A stretch of 5,266 nucleotides of DNA, taken from Herminiimonas sp. Lineage in GTDB: Bacteria; Pseudomonadota; Gammaproteobacteria; Burkholderiales; Burkholderiaceae. This document shows, one piece after another, positions 1 to 5,266 of the stretch. The stretch spans positions 1 through 5,266 of the forward strand of contig JACMQD010000075.1 in NCBI GenBank assembly GCA_014377155.1. The letters run 5' to 3'. Each line of letters opens with the position of its first letter. Position 1 is the stretch's first letter. The notes below the pieces were generated by a model that was not told where the DNA came from, did not search any database, and was given only the letters and a program-made list of their open reading frames with translations. The position numbers and the translations under genes were made by a program.

Positions 1-591
1 ACGGATACCTCCTACGTGCCGATGGGTGGCGAAACCTGTGTCTACACTGCGCCACGTTCGGACTGTCCGGTAGCGGTCGGCGAAATGACCAAATTCCACT
101 GGTCGTATCTGAATATCGGCTACAACACCACAGTGCTTAACGCATGGAAAAATCAGGGTTGTTTCACGGACGTGCAAAAGAAGCTTGGCTACCGCTTCGC
201 TCTGCAAAACGGTTCGTTTTCGCCAAGCGCCAAGCCGAGCGGTGCCTTCGCAGTGAAGTTCACGGTTCAAAACCAGGGCTATGCGGCACCGTTTAACACC
301 CGTGACGTTGAAGTCGTGTTGCGCAATACCTCCAGCGGCGCCGTCTATCGCGTCAAACTGGCAACCGATCCGCGTTTGTGGTTGCCTGGTCAGTCGGTCA
401 TTGTCGATCAGACAGTGACGTTGCCAGCCGGCATGGCATCAGGAAACTACGCGCTGCTGCTGAATCTGCCGGATCCTGAAGCAACATTGCGCACTCGGCC
501 AGAGTATGCAATCCAGCTGGCAAACAACAATGTCTGGGAAGCGTCGACAGGTTTCAATAATCTGAACCATACCGTCAGTATCCAGCCATAA
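1..591 (+). CDS. DUF4832 (DUF4874/DUF4832-type) protein, C-terminal part
   Basis: The reading frame is open from the first base, so the gene starts upstream of the window and only the last ~196 residues are seen. The ATG at 16 is an internal methionine, not a start, because homology to the downstream paralogue extends through the residues before it. Visible motifs match the C-terminal DUF4832 half of DUF4874/DUF4832 proteins: GGETC (window residues 9-13), RSDC (19-22), FHWSYLNI (32-39), QGCF (52-55), KKLGYRFALQ (60-69). A beta-rich tail follows with APFNTRDVEVVLRN and LLLNLPDPE. It aligns without gaps to the next gene at about 60% identity (114 of the first 190 positions by hand count), and three cysteines (C13, C22, C54) are conserved. 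The lowest identity is at residues 71-90, probably a linker before the beta domain. Molecular function is unknown; by analogy with its neighbour it is probably exported. Transcription ends at the intrinsic terminator 50 bases past the TAA. Confidence 0.85.
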   Translation, partial: TDTSYVPMGGETCVYTAPRSDCPVAVGEMTKFHWSYLNIGYNTTVLNAWKNQGCFTDVQKKLGYRFALQNGSFSPSAKPSGAFAVKFTVQNQGYAAPFNTRDVEVVLRNTSSGAVYRVKLATDPRLWLPGQSVIVDQTVTLPAGMASGNYALLLNLPDPEATLRTRPEYAIQLANNNVWEASTGFNNLNHTVSIQP

Positions 592-620
592 AAAACTCGC
601 ACACCGCTAGCGGCGGTGCG
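590..620 (-). terminator. Possible leftward hairpin terminator
   Basis: Bases 598-602 plus 605-607 pair with 613-620 (eight pairs with a two-base bulge and a five-base loop), and the loop region holds the palindrome CCGCTAGCGG (604-613). Read on the minus strand, the hairpin is followed after three bases by six T (595-590), the shape of a weak intrinsic terminator. No minus-strand gene ends here, so it could only stop antisense transcription coming leftward through the neighbouring plus-strand gene. On the plus strand there is no T run after it. Structure is seen; function is inferred. Confidence 0.3.
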
Positions 621-640
621 CGATCGCAAAAAGGTTGCTC

Positions 641-677
641 AAACCAGGCAAGTCTTCGGACTCGCCTGGTTTTTTTT
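641..677 (+). terminator. Intrinsic terminator with UUCG tetraloop
   Basis: AAACCAGGC (641-649) pairs with GCCTGGTTT (664-672). After one A·C mismatch (650/663), AGTC (651-654) pairs with GACT (659-662), closing the stable C(UUCG)G tetraloop at 655-658. An uninterrupted run of eight T follows (670-677), the first three of which are also paired in the stem. This is a strong rho-independent terminator for the upstream DUF4832 gene. It implies that the second paralogue needs its own promoter in 678-776. Confidence 0.93.
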
Positions 678-725
678 CATTCGCGATGGCGCTTTGCCTT
701 AACGATGGAACCGTGTGAATCGGTC

Positions 726-736
726 GAGGAAAAATG
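726..736 (+). promoter_or_regulatory. Strong ribosome-binding site and ATG in a frame other than the main gene
   Basis: GAGGA at 726-730 lies three bases before an ATG at 734. That ATG opens a 74-codon frame (734-958) that overlaps the start of the DUF4874/DUF4832 gene in a different phase and ends at a TGA at 956-958. From about codon 47 on, this frame is only a shadow of the exported protein's signal sequence. The site may serve a short leader peptide, or it may mark the ancestral start of the main gene before a frameshift. The region 678-725 must hold the promoter, but only poor matches to -35/-10 consensus are visible (TTGCCT at 694-699, GTGAAT at 715-720), so none is called. Confidence 0.4.
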
Positions 737-776
737 AAGAAGCAACTTTCCATGACGAATCTCATGGTGGCAACGA

Positions 777-2288
777 ATGCTTTTGGTAAGTTGGCAGCTG
801 GGGCAGCGACCTCACTTGCTCAACTCTCACCTTTTTCCGATCGCGACCAACGTGCCGTCTTCTGTTGCCAGGCTGCGCCAGCGGCTAAAAATTTTTGCCT
901 CAGCTATTTGCATCGTCGCGGCCGGTGGATGTTCCAATGCGGCGACCGGACGCGCTGATGCCTCGCCGAACGTCACAGTCGACTATATGGTCAGTACCGC
1001 ATCGATCGCCAACCCGGAACGCGGTTTTTATCACCATATCGACTGCAATACCCCCATCGACCGGTCTGCGTTGGACGTGTTTCGCCAACGCGAAGGCAAT
1101 TCGCTCCTGCTATGCGCGTTTTATCTGACGCAATTCAAGGCAGCGCCGATCAGCCAAGCGGCGCTAGATTTTTTCCAGCAACAGATGAGCGCTATTCGTG
1201 CCGCCGGTTTCAAAGCCGTGCTGCGTTTTGCCTACACCAGCAGCGGTGCCGGCGACGATGCCCCGCCGCCGCTCGTGCTGGCGCATCTGTCGCAACTGGC
1301 ACCTTATCTTTCTCATAACAAGGATGTCATCGCCGTTGTTCAGGCCGGTCTGGTCGGTGACTGGGGCGAATGGTCTTCGAGCAAACACTTCGGCAGCTAC
1401 AACAGCTGGACGGCGAAGAACTGGGCCGATCGCAAGGCGCTCATCGATAAACTGCTGCAGGTAGTGCCGGCCGAACGCATGATTCAGCTGCGCACGCCAG
1501 AATCGAAGACCAGGATGTACGGCTCAGCGGTGTTGACACCGCGCGAAGCATTCAGCGGCAGCACCAAAGCCCGTATCGGCCAGCATAACGACTGCTTTCT
1601 CGCCAAGAACGATGATTACGGCACCTATGTCAACAAACGTGTCGAGTATCCCTGGCTGGCTGGCGAAGCGAAGTATTTGCCAGTCGGTGGCGAAACTTGC
1701 AATTACATTTCACCCCGTTCGGATTGCCCCAACGCGTTGACTGAAATGGCGATGTTCCATTGGTCGTATCTCAATATCGATTACAACAAGTCGGTACTCG
1801 ATGCATGGAAAGCACAAGGCTGCTTCGGCGAGGTGAAAAAAAAGCTCGGATATCGCTTTGCGTTGCAACAGGGCACCTACGCTTTAGAGGCACGCGCGGG
1901 CGGGACTTTCATAATCAACCTGAAAATACAAAATGAAGGCTGGGCGGCACCATTCAACAATCGCGATGTGGAACTCGTATTGCGTAACAACGACAGTGCC
2001 CTGGCGTACCGCATCAAGCTCGATGCCGATCCGCGCCGCTGGCTGCCAGGCAAAAAGATCATCCTCGACCAGATCGTGACGTTGCCGGCCTACATTCCAA
2101 CGGGTAGGTACACGTTGCTGCTAGGCCTGCCCGATCCGGAACCGGCTTTGCGCCACCGGGCTGATTATGCAATCCGCCTGGCCAACGAGGATGTGTGGGA
2201 AGCCGATAGCGGCTTAAACCGGCTGCAGCATATTTTGCAGGTAACAGGAGTGGCAGAAAATACTGCGCAAAGACTTGGTGAACCCTGA
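777..2288 (+). CDS. Exported DUF4874/DUF4832 protein (probable lipoprotein)
   Basis: This is a complete protein of 503 residues from the first in-frame ATG (an in-frame TGA lies at 753-755). The start is uncertain. ATG 777 has only a weak GGTGG (766-770) before it and gives an oddly long 37-residue lead. GTG 852 (residue 26) would give a textbook export signal, with basic RLRQRLK (32-38), a hydrophobic core (39-49) and a weak lipobox AGGC with C52, but has no visible ribosome-binding site. The N-terminal half (about 74-240) looks like DUF4874: NPERGFYHH (79-87), VLRFAY (148-153), QAGLVGDWGEW (189-199), IQLRTP (236-241). The C-terminal half (about 262-480) looks like DUF4832: GQHNDCFLAKNDDYGTY (268-284), GGETC (304-308), FHWSYLN (327-333), LGYR (357-360), then a beta-rich segment with LPDPEP (451-456). 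Cysteines at 90, 113, 273, 308, 317 and 349 could form disulfides, consistent with a periplasmic or outer site. Function is unknown; a barrel-plus-beta-sandwich carbohydrate-active protein is an inference. It is a tandem paralogue of the upstream gene and convergent with asnB. Confidence 0.88.
   Translation: MLLVSWQLGQRPHLLNSHLFPIATNVPSSVARLRQRLKIFASAICIVAAGGCSNAATGRADASPNVTVDYMVSTASIANPERGFYHHIDCNTPIDRSALDVFRQREGNSLLLCAFYLTQFKAAPISQAALDFFQQQMSAIRAAGFKAVLRFAYTSSGAGDDAPPPLVLAHLSQLAPYLSHNKDVIAVVQAGLVGDWGEWSSSKHFGSYNSWTAKNWADRKALIDKLLQVVPAERMIQLRTPESKTRMYGSAVLTPREAFSGSTKARIGQHNDCFLAKNDDYGTYVNKRVEYPWLAGEAKYLPVGGETCNYISPRSDCPNALTEMAMFHWSYLNIDYNKSVLDAWKAQGCFGEVKKKLGYRFALQQGTYALEARAGGTFIINLKIQNEGWAAPFNNRDVELVLRNNDSALAYRIKLDADPRRWLPGKKIILDQIVTLPAYIPTGRYTLLLGLPDPEPALRHRADYAIRLANEDVWEADSGLNRLQHILQVTGVAENTAQRLGEP
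1662..2231 (+). repeat. Diverged tandem gene duplication (copy of 1-570)
   Basis: Codons at 1662-2231 align without a gap to codons at 1-570 and encode about 60% identical residues. The best-conserved stretches are FHWSYLNI, KKLGYRFALQ, AAPFN-RDVE and LPDPE. The divergence is too great for a recent duplication, but conserved gene order and gap-free alignment support an old tandem duplication. The duplicate unit presumably extends upstream of the window. Confidence 0.85.
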
Positions 2289-2459
2289 ACCACATCCGGT
2301 AACTTGTCTGCGATTTGGGGCATGGCGCCGACTACTGCGTTAAAGAGCGACAGATTAGGCGTTGTCCAGAGTCAGGCCCGGCCCCGATGGTCGCCGGTAC
2401 GGCTTTGCCACGAAATTAATGGTCAATCGAACGGGCAATATCATCACGAAAGCGACGCA

Positions 2460-2494
2460 GTTACTACCGCAGTGGTCACGTTGTGCGGTAGAAC
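2460..2494. other. Inverted repeat between convergent genes, possible terminator hairpin
   Basis: CTACCGCA (2464-2471) pairs perfectly with TGCGGTAG (2484-2491) around a 12-base loop. With one bulged A (2463), three more pairs form between GTT (2460-2462) and AAC (2492-2494). It starts four bases past the asnB stop on the minus strand, where a terminator is expected, and lies about 170 bases past the stop of the plus-strand gene. Neither side has a T run, so it is not a classical intrinsic terminator; it may instead protect 3' ends or act with Rho. In the rest of 2289-2498 I see no gene, RNA or repeat. Confidence 0.4.
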
Positions 2495-2498
2495 GGAA

Positions 2499-4511
2499 TC
2501 ACACCATGACCAAGCCATCGGGATACGCCGGCACCGTGCAAAAATCATGATGCTGCTCCAACCACGCCTGGAACATCAATACGTCCCACAGGTGGTACTC
2601 CCAATTGCGCTGGCCGGACAAATGCTCGTCCCATTTGCGCCGGATGGCCGCCGGTCTGAAAAACCCTTCGTTGCGCAAGCGCGACGCATCGAGCAACGAT
2701 TCTGCCCATGGCCGCAGCGGGCCGCGCAGCCAGTCGCCGATCGGCACGCCAAAGCCCATCTTGGGTCGTTCGATCAGTGCTTGCGGCACGTGCCGGTACA
2801 GCACCTGGCGCAGCGCCCACTTGGTCTGACCGTCGCGCAACTTCATCGACTGCGGCAAGCGCCAGGCAAATTCAACAACGCGGTGGTCCAGAAACGGTAC
2901 ACGGGTTTCGAGCGAAACGCCCATCGCGGCGCGGTCTACCTTCACCAGAATATCGTCCGGCAGATAGGTCGACAGGTCGAGCGCCATCATCCGCTGGATA
3001 CTGTCGAGGCCCGCAAGCGAGGCGGCGTTCCTTGCCAGCAAGCCGGATGGTTCCTGGCCATCGATGACCACCGATGCCGGATCGTGCCAATGCGACGCCA
3101 GCTTCAAGTAGAGTGCATCGACCGAGGTACTTTGCAGCGCACCGGCGCCCTTGTGCAGCTTTTCGCCGAGGTTGGCATGCTGCAGCGAGCGCGGCAACAC
3201 CCCACCGAAGGCGGCGGCCAGACGGTTCCAGGACTGGGGCGATACGCTAGTCAGTCCCTTGGCGGCTAGCTTGCGCAACGACAGCGGCGCCGCATCCATC
3301 CGGTCCCAGAAGCTGGCCGTCATTTGATAGCGGTTATAGCCGCAAAAAAGTTCATCGCCGGCGTCGCCTGAAAGCGATACAGTCACATGCTGACGCGCCA
3401 GCTGCGACACCAGAAACGTCGGAATCTGCGACGAATCGGAAAACGGCTCGTCATACAAGGTTGGCAGACGTGGAATCACTGCCATCGCTTCCTGGGCCGT
3501 GACATACAGCTCGGTATGCTCGGTTCCCAAATGCTTGGCTACCGCTTTGGCGTGATGTGCTTCGTTGTATTGATCTTCATGAAAGCCGATTGAGAACGTT
3601 TTGACGGGACGGGACGACTGCGCCTGCATCAGCGCCACGACCGTGGACGAATCGACGCCCCCTGAAAGGAAGGCACCAAGCGGCACGTCGGCCATCATTT
3701 GCTGGCGCACCGCATCCTTGAGCAAGACCTCCAGCGCGTCGACGGCTTGCGTCGGGTTGCCGCTGAAAACGTTGGACACGCCGGCCCGGGCGGCGTCGAC
3801 GCCGGACCAGTAAGGACGCACCACCGGCTCACGCTGCTTGAGGGATATTGTGAGCGTCGTGCCCGGCATGAGCTTGGCAATGCCTTCGTAGATGGAATGG
3901 GGGGCCGGAATATAGTTGTACCGCATCTGCAAGCTCAGCGCCCCGCGATCGATCCTGTTCTCGAATGCGGCATGCGCGCGCAGGGCCTTGAGTTCCGAGC
4001 CGAACAGGAAGGTCGCCCCGTTGCCGCGGCCTTGCCAGCCGTAATAGAGCGGCTTTTCGCCGATGCGGTCGCGCGCCAGCGTCAGCGTCCTGGTATGACG
4101 GTCCCAGACTGCGAATGCAAACATGCCGATGGCGAGTTCGACCGTTTTCTGGATGCCCCAGGCATCGAAGCCGGCAAGCAGCGTTTCGGTATCGGAGTGG
4201 CCGCGCCACGTCGGCGCGCAGGCGCCCGCTTCCAGTTTTTCGCGTAGCACGAGGTGATTGTAGATTTCGCCGTTGAAGGCAATTACGTAGCGGCTGCTGC
4301 CCGATTGCTGCGGCTGGTGGCCGGCGGGCGACAGGCCGACGATCGACAGCCGCCGATGCCCCAAGCCCACTCGGTGATCGACGTCATGCCAGAGACCTGC
4401 ATCATCCGGCCCACGATGGATGATCATGTCTGTCATGCGCTTGAGGACCGATTCGTCCCCGGCGTCCCCATACGATGGAATACCGCCCAGAAAACCAACA
4501 AAGCCACACAT
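2499..4511 (-). CDS. asnB: Glutamine-hydrolysing asparagine synthase, AsnB family (polysaccharide-locus type)
   Basis: This 670-residue cytoplasmic ATP-dependent amidotransferase uses glutamine as nitrogen donor. The N-terminal class II glutaminase domain (about 2-215) starts MCGFVGFLGG with the nucleophile Cys2. It carries HRGPDD (32-37), GHRRLSIVGL (51-60), FNGEIYNH (79-86), GHSDTET (104-110) and RDRIGEKPLYYG (147-158). The synthetase domain (about 250-655) has the PP-loop SGGVDSS (283-289), SIGFHEDQYNEAHHA (307-321), YDEPFSDSSQIP (353-364), SLSGDAGDELFCGYNRY (379-395), YLPDDILVKVDRAAM (516-530), SLETRVPFLDHR (533-544) and ERPKMGFGVP (581-590). All expected catalytic motifs are present, so it should be active. 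It is about 115 residues longer than E. coli AsnB (554), as is common for relatives in capsule, O-antigen and exopolysaccharide clusters, where the acceptor is often a sugar carboxylate. Its start codon overlaps the stop of the upstream glycosyltransferase gene, indicating co-translation. The substrate (aspartate or sugar acid) cannot be decided from sequence. Confidence 0.95.
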   Translation of the reverse strand: MCGFVGFLGGIPSYGDAGDESVLKRMTDMIIHRGPDDAGLWHDVDHRVGLGHRRLSIVGLSPAGHQPQQSGSSRYVIAFNGEIYNHLVLREKLEAGACAPTWRGHSDTETLLAGFDAWGIQKTVELAIGMFAFAVWDRHTRTLTLARDRIGEKPLYYGWQGRGNGATFLFGSELKALRAHAAFENRIDRGALSLQMRYNYIPAPHSIYEGIAKLMPGTTLTISLKQREPVVRPYWSGVDAARAGVSNVFSGNPTQAVDALEVLLKDAVRQQMMADVPLGAFLSGGVDSSTVVALMQAQSSRPVKTFSIGFHEDQYNEAHHAKAVAKHLGTEHTELYVTAQEAMAVIPRLPTLYDEPFSDSSQIPTFLVSQLARQHVTVSLSGDAGDELFCGYNRYQMTASFWDRMDAAPLSLRKLAAKGLTSVSPQSWNRLAAAFGGVLPRSLQHANLGEKLHKGAGALQSTSVDALYLKLASHWHDPASVVIDGQEPSGLLARNAASLAGLDSIQRMMALDLSTYLPDDILVKVDRAAMGVSLETRVPFLDHRVVEFAWRLPQSMKLRDGQTKWALRQVLYRHVPQALIERPKMGFGVPIGDWLRGPLRPWAESLLDASRLRNEGFFRPAAIRRKWDEHLSGQRNWEYHLWDVLMFQAWLEQHHDFCTVPAYPDGLVMV

Positions 4512-4521
4512 CAGGACCTGC
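4509..4521 (-). promoter_or_regulatory. TGATG stop/start overlap with RBS for asnB
   Basis: On the minus strand the glycosyltransferase TGA (4513-4511) shares its A with the asnB ATG (4511-4509). A Shine-Dalgarno-like GCAGG (4521-4517) lies five bases before the ATG, inside the last codons of the glycosyltransferase gene. This fixes the asnB start, where residue 2 becomes the required catalytic cysteine. It also implies translational coupling, with no room for a separate promoter between the genes. Confidence 0.85.
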
Positions 4522-5266
4522 TTTCTGCGGTTATCCGCTGATAGATGGTTTCAAAATTTTTGCGCGCGCGATCCATCGTAAATTCGGCATGAACCCGCGC
4601 CTTCGCCCTGCATCCCATGTCCCGGCGCTCGGCCGGCCTCATCCTGAGCACATCTGCCAGGCCTTGTGCGAGAGATCGCGGATCTTGCGTCGCCACGACC
4701 ACGCCGGCGTCGGCGATCATCAGCGACGCATCGCCGACGTCCGTTGTCACGCAGGGCAAGCCCATCGCCATCGCCTCGCCCAGCACGAGCGGGAACGCCT
4801 CGGTGCGCGAGTGCAGGCAAAAGATATCCATCGCCGCAAGACACACCGGCACGTCGGATCGCTCGCCCAGCAGGACGAAGCGGTCGCGATAACCGGTTCG
4901 GTCGATCCAGGCTGCCAGTTCGGCATTGCGGGTGTCGAGTCCTTTGCCGACCATCAAGAAACGCACCTGCGGTTGATGCGAGGCCAGAATCGCCGCGGCA
5001 CTAACGAAATTATCCGGGTCCTTGTCGAGGTTGAATCGCCCGAGGCTGCCGATCACCACATCGTCAACCCCGAAGCCGCATTGCGAGCGCAGCATCAATC
5101 GCTGCTCGGCAGTGGCTACCAATTGTGAAACCTCGAAACCATTGGGTACCACGACCATGCGCCGGATGTCGTATCCGGCGTCTGCATGCGCGCGCCTGGA
5201 GGCATCGGCCACGCACACGATGGTGTGTGGCACATACTTCGAGACCCAAGCGCATAGCCTTTGCAC
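4511..5266 (-). CDS. GT4-family glycosyltransferase, C-terminal part
   Basis: The frame is open to the right edge, so the N-terminal acceptor domain (roughly 100-130 residues for this family) lies outside the window. The GTG at the edge is not a credible start. The 251 visible residues form the nucleotide-sugar-binding half of a GT-B fold retaining glycosyltransferase. VVVPNGFE (38-45) marks the interdomain region. IGSLGRFNLDKD (72-83) supplies the Arg and Lys expected to contact the donor phosphates. FLMVGKG (103-109) and VLLGERSDVP (131-140) follow. TEAFPLVLGEAMAMGLP (155-171) contains the EX7E signature (E156, E164) of GT4 enzymes, then VTTDVGDASLMI (173-184). It probably acts at the cytoplasmic face of the inner membrane, adding a sugar to a lipid-linked glycan; donor and acceptor are unknown. 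It is the upstream partner of asnB in one transcript, pointing to polysaccharide assembly. Confidence 0.92.
   Translation of the reverse strand: MQRLCAWVSKYVPHTIVCVADASRRAHADAGYDIRRMVVVPNGFEVSQLVATAEQRLMLRSQCGFGVDDVVIGSLGRFNLDKDPDNFVSAAAILASHQPQVRFLMVGKGLDTRNAELAAWIDRTGYRDRFVLLGERSDVPVCLAAMDIFCLHSRTEAFPLVLGEAMAMGLPCVTTDVGDASLMIADAGVVVATQDPRSLAQGLADVLRMRPAERRDMGCRAKARVHAEFTMDRARKNFETIYQRITAESRS

Noticed and set aside
16..18. ATG as the start of the first gene
   Set aside because: The frame is open upstream to the window edge and alignment with the paralogue extends through the codons before it, so it is an internal methionine.
694..720. Promoter with TTGCCT and GTGAAT boxes upstream of the second paralogue
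   Set aside because: Both boxes match sigma-70 consensus poorly and the spacing does not rescue them; a promoter is expected here but this one is not convincing.
734..958. 74-codon frame with a good ribosome-binding site, as an independent protein gene
   Set aside because: Its second half is the out-of-frame shadow of the neighbouring signal sequence and the product resembles nothing known. It is kept only as a start-site puzzle, not called as a gene.
2289..2498. Small RNA or small gene between the convergent genes
   Set aside because: No promoter, coherent reading frame with a ribosome-binding site, or T-tailed hairpin was visible in these 210 bases.
2304..3269. 321-codon open frame on the plus strand
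   Set aside because: It lies almost wholly antisense to the asparagine synthase, whose motifs are unmistakable. The translation is Arg/Gln/His-rich with no recognisable domain, typical of a GC-rich shadow frame.
3699..4247. 182-codon plus-strand frame antisense to the asnB N-terminal domain
   Set aside because: Its composition is that of a shadow frame and no motif or convincing ribosome-binding site is seen.
4475..5128. 217-codon plus-strand frame antisense to the glycosyltransferase
   Set aside because: The minus strand carries an intact GT4 signature throughout. The plus frame is a His/Arg-rich shadow.

Overview
The window looks like part of a surface or extracellular polysaccharide locus from a Gram-negative bacterium. 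Base composition is moderately GC-rich (high fifties percent by eye). Codon use, the lipoprotein-like export signal and the gene families fit a betaproteobacterium of the Oxalobacteraceae/Burkholderiales kind. That placement is inference; no rRNA or other phylogenetic marker is present.

Layout, left to right. (1) Positions 1-591, + strand: the C-terminal ~196 residues of a DUF4874/DUF4832-type protein that begins upstream of the window. (2) 592-776: an intergenic region with a textbook intrinsic terminator (13 paired bases capped by a C(UUCG)G tetraloop, then eight T), a weaker hairpin that would work leftward, and a strong ribosome-binding site belonging to a different frame from the next gene. 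(3) 777-2288, + strand: a complete, probably exported DUF4874/DUF4832 protein. It is a tandem paralogue of the first, with about 60% identity over the shared ~190 residues and no gaps. (4) 2289-2498: a 210-base convergent intergenic region with one clear inverted repeat just past the asparagine-synthase stop. (5) 4511-2499, - strand: a 670-residue glutamine-hydrolysing asparagine synthase (AsnB family) with all key motifs intact. (6) 5266-4511, - strand: the C-terminal 251 residues of a GT4-type glycosyltransferase, whose stop codon overlaps the asnB start (TGATG).

The two minus-strand genes form a translationally coupled pair. In such loci the glycosyltransferase builds a glycan and the AsnB-like enzyme probably amidates an acidic precursor (often a uronic acid) rather than making free asparagine. 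The two plus-strand genes converge on them and encode envelope or extracellular proteins of unknown function. Their barrel-like N-terminal half and beta-rich C-terminal half suggest a carbohydrate-active or carbohydrate-binding role, possibly on the same glycan. The duplicated DUF4874/DUF4832 pair is the least understood part of the window and the best candidate for something undescribed. No RNA genes, CRISPR arrays, insertion sequences or attachment sites were seen.
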